64,000 bases of DNA from Cyclobacteriaceae bacterium (GCA_016786495.1 JAEUUJ010000083.1:1-64000), one strand, 5' to 3'. Positions 16,698 to 25,810 are shown, counted from the first letter of the stretch. The notes: a model not told the origin generated them from the letters alone. Translations and numbers: made by a program.

Positions 16698-17858
16698 ATG
16701 GCTAAGAAAATTGAAATCTTCGACACAACCCTCCGCGATGGCGAACAAGTACCGGGTTGCCAGTTAAAGACTGAAGAAAAGGTCATCATTGCGCGTGAGC
16801 TGGAAGCGCTTGGCGTGGATGTGATCGAAGCGGGTTTCCCGATTTCAAGTCCCGGAGATTTTCTTTCGGTGGTAGAAATTTCAAAAGCGGTGAAAGAACC
16901 GGTTGTCTGCGGACTTACCCGCTCGAAGAAAGAAGATATTGACGTGGCGGCCGAGGCCCTGCGGCATGCTAAACGCGGAAGAATCCATACCGGAATCGGT
17001 TCATCCGATGTTCACATTTTGCACAAGTTCCGCAGCACACGCGAACAGGTGCTGGAACAAGGCGCATGGGCAACCAAATATGCGAAAGACAAAGGCTATG
17101 AAGTTGAGTTCTATGCAGAAGATGCCGGTCGTGCCGACCTGCCTTTCCTGGCAAAACTGGTCGAGGCTGTTATTGCAGCCGGTGCTGATGTCGTAAACAT
17201 TCCGGACACCACGGGTTATTGTCTTCCGCATCTCTACGGCAAGCGCATTCAATACCTGATGGAAAACGTGAAGAACATCGATAAAGCCGTGATCTCCGTG
17301 CATTGCCACAACGATCTTGGGATGGCGACCGCGAATACCATCTCAGGATTGATCAATGGCGCCCGTCAGGCGGAAGTGACCATCAACGGTATTGGTGAAC
17401 GTGCGGGAAATACTTCCCTGGAAGAAGTAGCGATGACCTTGAAAGTTCACAAAGACCTTGACCTCTACACCAACATTAAGTCGGAGCGCATTTTTGAATT
17501 AAGTCATCTCGTTTCCGGTATGATGCGCATGCCGGTACAGGCAAACAAAGCGATCGTTGGCCGGAATGCATTTGCACACTCGTCGGGTATCCACCAGGAC
17601 GGTTTCTTGAAGCATGCCGAAAACTATGAAATCATTAACCCGGCTGATGTGGGCGTTCCGTCTTCATCCATTGTGCTTACGGCAAGAAGCGGCCGTGCAG
17701 CACTGAAGCACCGGGTCGAATTGCTTGGCCACAGTGTGGAAGGTGCACAACTGAATATGCTGTACGAAAACTTTCTCATCGTGGCCGATGAGAAAAAAGA
17801 AGTGAACGATGACGACCTGCTGGTACTGGTAAACAATCAGGAGGTTCTGAGCCGTTAA
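16698..17858 (+). CDS. leuA: 2-isopropylmalate synthase, short form without the regulatory domain
   Basis: LeuA condenses acetyl-CoA with 2-oxoisovalerate, the first committed leucine step. Catalytic motifs are intact: [14 protein letters not shown] near residue 8, [14 protein letters not shown] with the metal-binding histidines near 200, and [14 protein letters not shown]. At 386 aa it ends where the E. coli enzyme (523 aa) still carries the leucine-binding C-terminal domain. Homocitrate or citramalate synthase is an alternative for this family, but the leuCDB context favours LeuA. Its last 4 nt overlap the next, convergent gene. Confidence 0.9.
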   Translation: MAKKIEIFDTTLRDGEQVPGCQLKTEEKVIIARELEALGVDVIEAGFPISSPGDFLSVVEISKAVKEPVVCGLTRSKKEDIDVAAEALRHAKRGRIHTGIGSSDVHILHKFRSTREQVLEQGAWATKYAKDKGYEVEFYAEDAGRADLPFLAKLVEAVIAAGADVVNIPDTTGYCLPHLYGKRIQYLMENVKNIDKAVISVHCHNDLGMATANTISGLINGARQAEVTINGIGERAGNTSLEEVAMTLKVHKDLDLYTNIKSERIFELSHLVSGMMRMPVQANKAIVGRNAFAHSSGIHQDGFLKHAENYEIINPADVGVPSSSIVLTARSGRAALKHRVELLGHSVEGAQLNMLYENFLIVADEKKEVNDDDLLVLVNNQEVLSR

Positions 17859-18835
17859 TGGCAAACTTCGTTTAGCTGTTTCACAAAATCTTCCATTGCA
17901 TCCCACGAGACCACGACAGCCCGGGAGCAACCGGAGTTGAGCGCAAGCGCCTGATTGCGAAAATTGTCTTTGTTAAGGGCAACCACTTTCCCGGTTCGGG
18001 TATCGAATACGAGATATTCCTTTTTGTTGATTTCGATTCCCCCCAATACTTCACTGACCATCTGGCCGGTATTGGCGGCATTTTCGATTGACTGATTTAT
18101 ATCCTGGCCATTTTTCAGACTTCGCGCGAGTGCGCGCTGCGCAGCATCTTTCGCCAGTGAGTCGGCTATGTGGTTTTTAATGGAGGTAAAAAACTCATTT
18201 TCAACTTTTGAATATGGATTGAGGCTTAAGCGGAATCTCCCATCCACCATTCTTAACAGATAGCCATCTACATAGCCATCCCAAATATTCATCTTGCCGT
18301 CAATCTGTTGTCCGAATTCAGCAAGCTTACCGCCTTTAATGATTGACGCAACCTCCGATCCCTCCGGCAGAAAGCCAATGTTGTAAATGAAAAAGTCGTA
18401 ATCGCTGAGATCCCGGAACTGAGCCACCTTTCCGATGACCTTTTCTCCGGTTGGCAGAATAATGTAACCGGGCTGAAAGTTCTTAACGGGGTTTTTAAAA
18501 TCGTTAGCGTATTTTTTCTCAAATACCTGGGGATCGAGCGCGATCGACTTGATTTCGGCAGCAGCTATTTCCTTTTTCTCTTCTCCAGTGTTCACTTTCA
18601 CGCGAAGCAAACTCGTTTCATTCTTCTTGCGGAAGAACGTGATCTTGCCTTTTACTTCACTGCCATCGGTAAGCGTTACAGTTCCTTTGAAGGGCTGACT
18701 GGACTGGGTATTCCCTAGCAAGTTTGGATACGCAATGGTGTTATAATCGATCGGGGTAACATTTCTCACAAGAACCTGTTGCGCCTGAACCACAAGCGAA
18801 CAAATCGTAAACAGTATCAGCGCTGGAATTTTCAT
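17855..18835 (-). CDS. Hypothetical secreted protein (326 aa)
   Basis: Not recognised. A signal peptide is clear ([20 protein letters not shown]). The body has two similar short units, [17 protein letters not shown] (about 51-67) and [18 protein letters not shown] (about 124-141), suggestive of a duplicated beta-structured domain. It probably acts in the periplasm or outer envelope. It is the last gene of a leftward run with the thioesterase (34 nt upstream) and APC permease. Its 3' end overlaps leuA by 4 nt. Confidence 0.7.
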   Translation of the reverse strand: MKIPALILFTICSLVVQAQQVLVRNVTPIDYNTIAYPNLLGNTQSSQPFKGTVTLTDGSEVKGKITFFRKKNETSLLRVKVNTGEEKKEIAAAEIKSIALDPQVFEKKYANDFKNPVKNFQPGYIILPTGEKVIGKVAQFRDLSDYDFFIYNIGFLPEGSEVASIIKGGKLAEFGQQIDGKMNIWDGYVDGYLLRMVDGRFRLSLNPYSKVENEFFTSIKNHIADSLAKDAAQRALARSLKNGQDINQSIENAANTGQMVSEVLGGIEINKKEYLVFDTRTGKVVALNKDNFRNQALALNSGCSRAVVVSWDAMEDFVKQLNEVCH

Positions 18836-18869
18836 GGGGAGGAGTTTTCTAAAGATACTCCTTTAAAGC

Positions 18870-19301
18870 CTAACTTTTAATCTTCTCCAGGAATCCGGCC
18901 GGGATTGACGCAACCTTTCGTTTTTCATAGTCGAAAAACACAATTCCGGTTTTCCCGATGGCCACATCTTTACCGGTTTCCTTATTGCGCAGCCGGTAGA
19001 ACATGTCGAAACCGTACTTGTTGAAATCCGTTAACGCGACCTCAATTACCAGAACGTCTCCCAGAAAAGCTTCTGATTTGTATACCACTGCGGCATCCGC
19101 CACGATATGACCGATAGTACCTTCGAAACTTAGTTCATTACGATACCCAAGGCTCCGGTAGAATTGAATGCGTGCCTCCTGCATGAGGGTGAGGATCGAA
19201 TCGTTCCCGACATGGTTTCCATAATTAAGATCAGCAGCACGAACGGTTAGCTCACACGTGAACTTTGTTTCGTCAGGAAAATCGAGCTGAAGGCGGGGCA
19301 T
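18870..19301 (-). CDS. Acyl-CoA thioesterase, 4HBT hotdog family
   Basis: The 143-residue protein fits the 4-hydroxybenzoyl-CoA thioesterase fold. VRAADLNYGNHVGNDSILTLMQEAR corresponds to the family's active-site region (D..GHVNN..), here with Asn in GNHVGN. Such enzymes hydrolyse acyl-CoA thioesters, and substrate cannot be predicted from sequence. The GTG of the upstream permease ends in a stop 8 nt before this ATG, so the two are probably co-transcribed. Confidence 0.8.
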   Translation of the reverse strand: MPRLQLDFPDETKFTCELTVRAADLNYGNHVGNDSILTLMQEARIQFYRSLGYRNELSFEGTIGHIVADAAVVYKSEAFLGDVLVIEVALTDFNKYGFDMFYRLRNKETGKDVAIGKTGIVFFDYEKRKVASIPAGFLEKIKS

Positions 19302-19309
19302 GTGACTCG

Positions 19310-20605
19310 CTAGGATTTCTTAAACTTTTGAAAAACAAAATAAAAGATACTAGATGCAACAAGAAACAGAATAGCCGGGATCACCTCTTCCTTCTTCAGG
19401 TTCGATAAAAACCATCCGGTTGCCATCAATGCGAGTATCGGAACAGTGATACCACCGGGAATATTAAACGAAGTTTCCCTGCTTACATTCCGGAGTTTAA
19501 TGGTTGCGAATATGATTCCCAGATAAATAATGAGCAGCGCTGTGCTGGCCATGGTAGCGAGTTCCCGAAATCCTCCGCTGACGGAGAGAATAAACCCGAT
19601 TACTGTATACACAATAACCGACCAGTAAGGTGTTGCATATTTCGGGTGAATCGCGGCCAGGAACTTCGGCAATACACCATCGCGTGCTCCGGCGAATAGT
19701 AATCGGGAAGACGCTAAGATGTCACCACTTACCAATCCAAAGCAGGAGATTGCCGCACCCGCGATCAACATGCTGACACCAAACGGTCCAAGCGCACGTT
19801 CGGCAACTTTTGCCAGCGGAGCTTCTTTGTAAATAGCCAGATCCGGACCTAACACACCCTGCGCTACCAGGTGAATTGACAGATAAATCACAAACACCAA
19901 AAATGCTCCCACGAGCAATCCGATCGGAATTGTTCGAACCGGGTTCCGGATTTCTCCGGATGCATTCAACGCTGTCTCTGCTCCTCCGCCAAACGCGAAG
20001 AATAAAAGAAGGGAAACCGAACCAAGCTGATGAACAGCCGGAAAACCATTCCAGCTATAGTTATCGAAATTGATCATAAAACATCCGGCAACGATCAGCA
20101 CCACCAGGGGAAGAATTTTCGCGATGGTGTTAATCTCCACCAGTCTGACGCCTTGCTTCACGCCCCGAACATTCGTCCAGCCGATAAACGAAAACACAAC
20201 GGCCATCAGTGTCACTCTTCCAACCGTTGTTTTCAACACCGGAAAGAAAATTGAAAGACTGTCGACCAACAGGTTTGTCACAGCGGCATCGGCCATTACG
20301 GCATACCCGAACCAGTACAGCGAGTTGATTAAAAATCCGGCATACGGCCCGAAAGCTTTTTCCACATACACGTACGCACCACCGGTTGATGTAAACTTTG
20401 TGCCCAGTGAAACGAAGCACAACAACATCAGCATAAGCAGTGTCACGCAAATCACGTAGGCCATCCACGAAGCCGTACCGAGATACCCCGCCACATCAGC
20501 CGGAAGGGCAAAGATGCCGGCACCGATTGTCAGGTTGATCGTGCCGAGAATGAGTGCCCGCGTTCCGATAATTCGCTTGAGTCCTTCGCTTGGGGTTTGG
20601 TTCAC
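19310..20605 (-). CDS. APC-family amino acid permease
   Basis: A 431-residue integral membrane protein with about 12 hydrophobic segments. It begins with the APC-superfamily signature LGTINLTIGAGIFALPADVA (about residues 17-36) and has FAFGGGAETALNASGEIRNPVRTIP in the middle. The family imports or exchanges amino acids or polyamines across the inner membrane. The start is GTG at 20605. Specificity is unknown. It heads a leftward unit with the thioesterase and is divergent from the Ada-like gene. Confidence 0.88.
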   Translation of the reverse strand: MNQTPSEGLKRIIGTRALILGTINLTIGAGIFALPADVAGYLGTASWMAYVICVTLLMLMLLCFVSLGTKFTSTGGAYVYVEKAFGPYAGFLINSLYWFGYAVMADAAVTNLLVDSLSIFFPVLKTTVGRVTLMAVVFSFIGWTNVRGVKQGVRLVEINTIAKILPLVVLIVAGCFMINFDNYSWNGFPAVHQLGSVSLLLFFAFGGGAETALNASGEIRNPVRTIPIGLLVGAFLVFVIYLSIHLVAQGVLGPDLAIYKEAPLAKVAERALGPFGVSMLIAGAAISCFGLVSGDILASSRLLFAGARDGVLPKFLAAIHPKYATPYWSVIVYTVIGFILSVSGGFRELATMASTALLIIYLGIIFATIKLRNVSRETSFNIPGGITVPILALMATGWFLSNLKKEEVIPAILFLVASSIFYFVFQKFKKS

Positions 20606-20715
20606 GGGCGGTTATTTGTTGAAATGTAGCGAATTTTTGCACTGTTTTCAGCAAGAATCAGGTTTCAAACCGCCCGCGGTGCGCTGCATCTTTACGTAAC
20701 AAAATCAATATTTTT

Positions 20716-21564
20716 ATGACCGTGTCAGAGCAGGAAATCAACTATCAGCGTATTGAGCAGGCGATCGTATACCTGGAAAAAAATTTCCAGCGTCAGCCTG
20801 AGCTGGATGAGGTTGCCGAACAGGTTCATCTTTCTCCGTTTCATTTTCAGCGGATTTTTACCGAATGGGCTGGTATCAGTCCGAAAAGATTCTTACAATT
20901 TTTGACCGTTGATTTCTTAAAGGCAAAATTGAATGAAACCCGAAACCTGATTGAAGCTGCTGAGTCGGCCGGACTCTCCGGGCAATCACGCGTGTATGAT
21001 TTATTCACTACGCTGGAAGCAGTCACTCCACAAGAATACAAGCTGAAAGGTTCAGGCATCCGCATTGAATATGGAATTCATGAAACACCTTTTGGCACAT
21101 GTTTGATTGGTGTCACCGAACGTGGTATTTGCTGGTTATCTTTTATTCAACCCGATGAAGATGTGTTCAAAAGCATTGAAGAGATGAAACAGCATTGGAA
21201 CAACTCGGTGTTCCACCAGAATAACGAGTACACCCAAACGTTTACGCAAAAGATTTTTAACCCGCAGCAACGCCAGGATAAGCTTCATGTATTGGTGAAG
21301 GGCACAAATTTCCAAATCAAAGTCTGGGAAGCACTCCTGAAAATTCCGATGGGTTCCGTAACAACGTATCAGGGAATCGCAAAACAAATTCAGAGCCCCA
21401 AGGCCATGCAGGCTGTTGGGTCGGCTGTCGGTTCCAATCATATCGCCTACCTGATTCCCTGCCACCGGGTAATCCGCAAAGACGGAATCCTCGGAGAATA
21501 CCGCTGGAACCCCACCCGCAAAAAAGGTATGATCGGCTGGGAAATGGCGAAGATCGATTCATAA
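20716..21564 (+). CDS. Ada-like protein: AraC HTH domain plus O6-alkylguanine-DNA methyltransferase
   Basis: An AraC-type helix-turn-helix domain covers about residues 12-110 (LDEVAEQVHLSPFHFQRIF, then a second helix pair). A DNA methyltransferase domain covers about 120-282, with the acceptor cysteine C249 in IPCHRVIRKDG. It directly reverses O6-methylguanine by transferring the methyl group to itself. Compared with E. coli Ada it lacks the N-terminal zinc domain that repairs methylphosphotriesters, so the methyl-sensing switch for transcription is missing or different. It is transcribed alone, divergent from the permease. Confidence 0.9.
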   Translation: MTVSEQEINYQRIEQAIVYLEKNFQRQPELDEVAEQVHLSPFHFQRIFTEWAGISPKRFLQFLTVDFLKAKLNETRNLIEAAESAGLSGQSRVYDLFTTLEAVTPQEYKLKGSGIRIEYGIHETPFGTCLIGVTERGICWLSFIQPDEDVFKSIEEMKQHWNNSVFHQNNEYTQTFTQKIFNPQQRQDKLHVLVKGTNFQIKVWEALLKIPMGSVTTYQGIAKQIQSPKAMQAVGSAVGSNHIAYLIPCHRVIRKDGILGEYRWNPTRKKGMIGWEMAKIDS

Positions 21565-21599
21565 ATGCCGGTGCCGCGAATGGCGAGGTGTATGTGCTA

Positions 21600-21625
21600 T
21601 GGAGACGCAAAATCTTGCGTCTCCA
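21600..21625. repeat. Palindromic GAGACGCAA repeat, copy 2
   Basis: An 11-bp perfect stem, TGGAGACGCAA and TTGCGTCTCCA, with a 4-nt loop lies between the Ada-like gene and the PadR regulator. It belongs to the same family as 6239-6266 and 24688-24711. Confidence 0.85.
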
Positions 21626-21690
21626 CATATTAACATGAAACATAATCACAACCATTTTACATACATTTACGTAATTAATCATAAGCGAAT

Positions 21691-22023
21691 ATGAAAGGAA
21701 CCAACCTGGGCGAATTTGAGGAACTGGTGTTGCTAACCATTGCTGCGCTCATGAGCGAAGCGTACAGTGTTGCCATTTGCGATGAACTCGAAAAGCAAAC
21801 CGGCCGATCGGCCAAGCTGGGCGTTGTTCACGCAGTATTGAACAGGCTTGAAGAAAAAGGCCTGGTAAAAAGTAAACTGGGTGAAGCAACCAGCACGCGT
21901 GGCGGAAAACGTAAACGGTACTATTCGGTAACGGCCGCGGGAAAGTCGGCTTTGCTTAAGGCGAAAGAGGTTCGGGATAATCTCTGGAGCATGATTCCCA
22001 ACATGTCGTTGAAAAACATCTGA
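21691..22023 (+). CDS. PadR-family transcriptional regulator
   Basis: The 110-residue protein is a winged-helix PadR regulator: GEFEELVLLTIAALMSEAYSVAICDEL is the first helical region and the wing includes TSTRGGKRKRYYSVTAAG. Its stop overlaps the ATG of the following FtsX-like permease by one base. PadR-permease couples of this kind are frequent in Bacteroidota, and the regulator probably controls its own unit. The ligand is unknown. Confidence 0.88.
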   Translation: MKGTNLGEFEELVLLTIAALMSEAYSVAICDELEKQTGRSAKLGVVHAVLNRLEEKGLVKSKLGEATSTRGGKRKRYYSVTAAGKSALLKAKEVRDNLWSMIPNMSLKNI

Positions 22024-24656
22024 TGAAGCCGCGCAAAGAAATTCGGCCTCCACGGCTGGCTGAAAAGTTCCTCTCGTGGTATTGCCGGCCGGAACTGCTG
22101 GAAGATTTGCAGGGCGATTTGAATGAATACTTTCATCGCAATGCCAAGTCAAGAGGTGTACTACGCGCAAAACTTATTTACGCCATCGATGTCTTGAAAT
22201 TTTTGCGACTCTATACCGTGCGAAAGCCGGAATTTATCAACATCCTAATTAATTGGATTATGCTGGGCAGTTATGTAAAAACCTCCGGGCGCAGTATTCT
22301 GCGCAATAAGTTGTTCTCCGCGATCAACATCATCGGTCTGGCCGTCAGCATGTCGGTGGGACTGCTCATGATCGGAATTATCTCCGACATCTACTCATAC
22401 GATACGTTTCACGAGCATCACGACCGCATTTACCGGATTTCGAGTCAATACCAGTGGCTTGAAAACAAAAATGATCACGGTAACGCCTCAAACTCCATGA
22501 TGGTCGGAAAAGCCATGCAGGAGAATTTTCCGGAGGTTGAAAAAACCGCTGTGCTGCACACGGGTTTCGGTGGCGATCTTCAGTTTGGAGAAACTACCGT
22601 CTCCCTTAATGGCTTGTGGGCAAACGAATCAATGTTTGATGTATTCTCCTTCACCCTGCTGGAAGGAAATCCGGCCACTGCCCTTAAGCAGCCATTCTCC
22701 ATTGTGCTGACCGAAACATCCGCACACAAGCTGTTTGGCGATGGTAACGCACTCGGAAAAACCATTACACTCAACAAAGACCGGCAGTACACCATTACGG
22801 GAATTATGAAAGATATCCCAAAATTCTCGCACATAAAGTTTGACTTACTCGGCTCACTGAATACCCGCGAAATCACCAAAGAAGACGATCGCGAATGGGA
22901 TTGGGACAATGTGTGGAGTACGTACGTCTACGTGTTGATGCAGCCAGGCACCGATATCGAGGCTTTTCAATCCAAGCTTAATGCCTATGCTAGGCAAAAC
23001 GACAACCTGATACCAAACGTAAAAGTTTACCTGGGTTGTCAGCCGATAACCGACATTCTGGTCGGTGAGGATCTTAACAATCAGATCGGACCAACATTCG
23101 GGAAAATAACATTTTGGATTTTCATCGCGATCACCGCCGTGATCTTACTTTCCGCTGCCTTCAATTACACCAATCTATCCATCGCACGGTCGCTGAGACG
23201 TTCCCGTGAAGTGGGCGTTCGCAAAATCATCGGTGCTGTGAAGGGCCATATCATCGGCCAATTTGTGGTTGAGTCTATTATCATCTCGCTTCTGGCACTC
23301 GTTTTTGCCTTTGGACTATTCATCCTGCTAAAACCTCATTTGTTAAGCCTGCAGGGCGATCTCCAGGAGTTGCTGGTACTTGACATCTCCCCTGCATTGG
23401 TTGGCTATTTCGTTTTATTCGCCCTGATGGTCGGGGCATTGGCCGGCATTATGCCAGCCCTTTTCTTTTCGAAAATAAATGCTGTGAAGGTATTGAAAGA
23501 TGTTTCGGGCATCCAAGTGTTCCGGAAGATCACGATGCGAAAGGTGTTGATCGTATTTCAATACTGCATTTCGATCATCTTCATCACCTCGATGTTCATC
23601 CTCCACAAGCAATACAAACACTTCCTCGCGTTCAATCTCGGATTTACGACCGAAAACATTGTCAACGTAAGCCTGCAGGGCAACAAAGCCGATCCAATCG
23701 TTGACGACTTACGCGCTCTTCCGGAAGTGGAGAACATTTCCCGTTCGCGACTGATTACCAGTACGGGCAATTATTGGGGTGCACACCTGAAAACCGAAAA
23801 AGATCCGACTGATTCAGCACTGGTGTGGCACAACTTTATCGATGAGAACTATCTGCCCCTGCATGACTTCAAATTTTTGGCCGGAAGAAACTTTGAAGCA
23901 AAACCTGACAGTGCCAAAGAGACCGAGATAATCGTCAATCAAAACGTTCTCAAGCGTTTCAACATTGCAAGTCAGATACCTGCGGATGCGATCGGTGAAA
24001 CCGTGAAACTCGACAATCAGAAAGTCACCATTATCGGTGTGCTGAGTGATTTCACGTATGGAAAGGCCGACAGTAAAAATTCAAACGAGGTTATATTCCG
24101 GTATGGAAAAAAGGAGGCTGCTTACCTGAACGTGAAGCTACAAACCCATAACCGGATCGAAACGCAGGCAAAGATGGAGGCCATCTGGAAAAAACATGAC
24201 TCCGTACATCCCATGTATGCCAAGCTCTATACCGATCAGATTCGCGACAGCTATGATGGCCTTGAAGCATCGATCAAGCTCGCAACCTTCATGGCTGCCA
24301 TGGCGATATGCATTTCTTCACTGGGGCTGTTAGGCATGGTGGTATTCACGACCGAAACCCGCTTGCGCGAAGTGAGCATACGAAAAGTGCTGGGGGCCAG
24401 TGAAGGCAAACTGATCTTTCTGTTGGGCCGTGGGTTTATTGTATTGCTGGCGATCGCCTCGGCCATTTCGCTGCCCGTAACCTATCTCTTTTTCGACAAG
24501 ATTTTACTGGTCCAGATCGGTAATCATACCTCGATTGCACCATTCGAAATGTTTGCAGGCGTGATCGGAATTCTTGTGTTGGCTGGAGTGCTGATCGGAT
24601 CGCAAACCTTTAAGGTAGCCCGGGCCAACCCGGCCGAGGTATTGAAGAATGAATAA
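22023..24656 (+). CDS. MacB/FtsX-like ABC transporter permease with N-terminal prefix domain
   Basis: In the 877-residue protein an N-terminal prefix (about 1-75, RLAEKFLSWYCRPELLEDLQGDL) precedes two FtsX-type units. Each has a MacB-like periplasmic domain and membrane helices (for example about 95-120, 365-385, 415-440, 465-490, and three more after 755). The motif RSREVGVRKIIGA appears near 395 and its partner LREVSIRKVLGAS near 780. These permeases work with an ATPase in efflux or envelope stress relief; none is encoded next to it. It is translationally coupled to the PadR gene. Confidence 0.88.
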   Translation: MKPRKEIRPPRLAEKFLSWYCRPELLEDLQGDLNEYFHRNAKSRGVLRAKLIYAIDVLKFLRLYTVRKPEFINILINWIMLGSYVKTSGRSILRNKLFSAINIIGLAVSMSVGLLMIGIISDIYSYDTFHEHHDRIYRISSQYQWLENKNDHGNASNSMMVGKAMQENFPEVEKTAVLHTGFGGDLQFGETTVSLNGLWANESMFDVFSFTLLEGNPATALKQPFSIVLTETSAHKLFGDGNALGKTITLNKDRQYTITGIMKDIPKFSHIKFDLLGSLNTREITKEDDREWDWDNVWSTYVYVLMQPGTDIEAFQSKLNAYARQNDNLIPNVKVYLGCQPITDILVGEDLNNQIGPTFGKITFWIFIAITAVILLSAAFNYTNLSIARSLRRSREVGVRKIIGAVKGHIIGQFVVESIIISLLALVFAFGLFILLKPHLLSLQGDLQELLVLDISPALVGYFVLFALMVGALAGIMPALFFSKINAVKVLKDVSGIQVFRKITMRKVLIVFQYCISIIFITSMFILHKQYKHFLAFNLGFTTENIVNVSLQGNKADPIVDDLRALPEVENISRSRLITSTGNYWGAHLKTEKDPTDSALVWHNFIDENYLPLHDFKFLAGRNFEAKPDSAKETEIIVNQNVLKRFNIASQIPADAIGETVKLDNQKVTIIGVLSDFTYGKADSKNSNEVIFRYGKKEAAYLNVKLQTHNRIETQAKMEAIWKKHDSVHPMYAKLYTDQIRDSYDGLEASIKLATFMAAMAICISSLGLLGMVVFTTETRLREVSIRKVLGASEGKLIFLLGRGFIVLLAIASAISLPVTYLFFDKILLVQIGNHTSIAPFEMFAGVIGILVLAGVLIGSQTFKVARANPAEVLKNE

Positions 24657-24687
24657 CAATCACGGATCGCGCACGATACAAAACAAC

Positions 24688-24711
24688 AGAGACGCACGAT
24701 CGTGCGTCTCT
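24688..24711. repeat. Palindromic GAGACGC repeat, copy 3
   Basis: A perfect 24-nt palindrome centred on CGATCG with outer arms AGAGACGC and GCGTCTCT. The inner bases differ from copies 1 and 2, yet full symmetry is kept. It lies between the FtsX-like permease and msrB, which converge. Confidence 0.85.
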
Positions 24712-24739
24712 ATATTAGTTTGCCAGTGAAGGTTTACCC

Positions 24740-25255
24740 TTATTTCTTCTCCGACTCAAACGAGATTGACGTTGAATTCACGCAATAGCGTTGTCCGGTA
24801 ACGGTTGGACCATCATCGAAAATATGCCCGAGGTGTGAACCGCATTTCGCGCATAAAATTTCCGTGCGAATCATGCCGTGTGAAGTATCGCGCACCTGCT
24901 TGATTTTTCCGCCTTCAACCTCGCGGTCAAAGCTCGGCCAGCCGCAGTTCGAATCGAACTTCATGTCGGACGTGAACAATTCATTCCCGCAGGCTGCGCA
25001 TTTGTACATGCCCTTCTCTTTGTGCATATAGAACTTGCCGCTGAACGGCCGGTCCGTTCCTTTTTCGCGAAGCACGTAATATTGCTCTGGCGTAAGAATT
25101 TTCTTCCACTCTTCTTCCGTCCGGTTTATTTCAAGTTTGTTTTCCATAGCTTTTTCTTCTTTTTGAGGCGTTGCCGGTTTATTCTGACCGCTTCCTGAAC
25201 ATGCAGCAAACAGTCCTACCATCAGCATAAATCCAATTTTACCAAAATTTCGCAT
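24740..25255 (-). CDS. msrB: Peptide-methionine (R)-S-oxide reductase, lipoprotein form
   Basis: MsrB reduces the R isomer of methionine sulfoxide in proteins. The catalytic cysteine is C158 in GQRYCVNS, and zinc is held by C86-x2-C89 and C135-x2-C138. The resolving-cysteine region is GWPSF, near C104. The N-terminus is a lipoprotein signal (LMVGLFAAC, lipid-modified C19) followed by a Pro/Lys-rich linker, so the enzyme sits in the envelope and not the cytoplasm. It is transcribed alone, leftward, and the ArsR gene diverges from it. Confidence 0.95.
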   Translation of the reverse strand: MRNFGKIGFMLMVGLFAACSGSGQNKPATPQKEEKAMENKLEINRTEEEWKKILTPEQYYVLREKGTDRPFSGKFYMHKEKGMYKCAACGNELFTSDMKFDSNCGWPSFDREVEGGKIKQVRDTSHGMIRTEILCAKCGSHLGHIFDDGPTVTGQRYCVNSTSISFESEKK

Positions 25256-25368
25256 AGTGAGTGTTTTACATGATCAATATACGGTAAACAACCCTGGGCC
25301 GGATTTAGTTTTCGCAGGATTTACGGCCAAATGTCGCCCGGCAGACGAACCTGAACTTTTCACGCGGG

Positions 25369-25399
25369 TTTCACGTATCATTATCAACTGATATATTTG
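25369..25399 (+). promoter_or_regulatory. Promoter of the ArsR-family gene
   Basis: TTTC at 25369-25372 and TATATTTG at 25392-25399 are exactly 19 nt apart, matching the Bacteroidota TTTG-N19-TAnnTTTG pattern except for the last base of the first box. The gene's ATG is at 25414, so the 5' leader is only a few nucleotides long. Confidence 0.65.
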
Positions 25400-25413
25400 C
25401 ATCTGTCAATACA

Positions 25414-25698
25414 ATGGCGCTAACCGCAAAGCAAATCGAGAAAATTTCTAAAGCCCTGGGCGACACCAACCGGCTCAAGATTTTGCAGCACATCTCCAAA
25501 AAAGGTGGCTGCGGCGCATGTTCCGACATTCAGGAAGAAAGCGACCTAGCCCAGCCTTCTGTAAGCCATCACATTAAGGTGCTGATTGAGGCGGGACTGA
25601 TTGAACCGGAAAAAGAGGGCCGAAACCACAAATACAACCTGAATGAGAAGGTTTTGAAGGACTATACCGCATCCATCGGGGCACTGAAATTCACCTGA
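25414..25698 (+). CDS. ArsR/SmtB-family transcriptional regulator
   Basis: The 94-residue winged-helix protein starts with the family pattern KISKALGDTNRLKILQHI; the recognition helix is near QPSVSHHIKVLIEAGL. Two cysteines (C33 and C36, GGCGAC) lie just before the DNA-binding helices and could sense a metal or thiol-reactive compound. A flavin reductase gene follows, with two AT-rich palindromes between them that look like its operators. I infer that it represses the reductase until an electrophile or oxidant modifies the cysteines. Confidence 0.9.
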   Translation: MALTAKQIEKISKALGDTNRLKILQHISKKGGCGACSDIQEESDLAQPSVSHHIKVLIEAGLIEPEKEGRNHKYNLNEKVLKDYTASIGALKFT

Positions 25699-25715
25699 AA
25701 AAATTTTTTATGAAA

Positions 25716-25739
25716 ATACATCGAAAAATTTCAATGTAT
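25716..25739. promoter_or_regulatory. Operator-like palindrome 1, upstream of the OYE reductase gene
   Basis: ATACATCGAAA and TTTCAATGTAT flank a 2-nt centre and are complementary at 10 of 11 positions. This topology is typical of ArsR/SmtB operators. The core ATCGAAAnATTTnAAT recurs at 25811-25834. It lies 18 nt after the arsR stop codon. Confidence 0.6.
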
Positions 25740-25779
25740 CGATGAACTAAAAATCGGCCGGTTGCGTCTTGTTTAGTAT

Positions 25780-25800
25780 AGCCCCATCAAAAGGGCTTTT
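25780..25800 (+). terminator. Weak terminator after the ArsR gene
   Basis: AGCCC (25780-25784) and GGGCT (25793-25797) form a 5-bp stem with an 8-nt loop, followed by TTT. It is short but well placed between the regulator and the reductase, suggesting that each has its own transcript. Confidence 0.45.
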
Positions 25801-25810
25801 ATCGGACAAA

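Noticed and set aside
24940-24970. GTTCGAATCGAAC as part of a tRNA T-arm
   Set aside because: It lies inside msrB in the coding frame and no acceptor or anticodon arm surrounds it.
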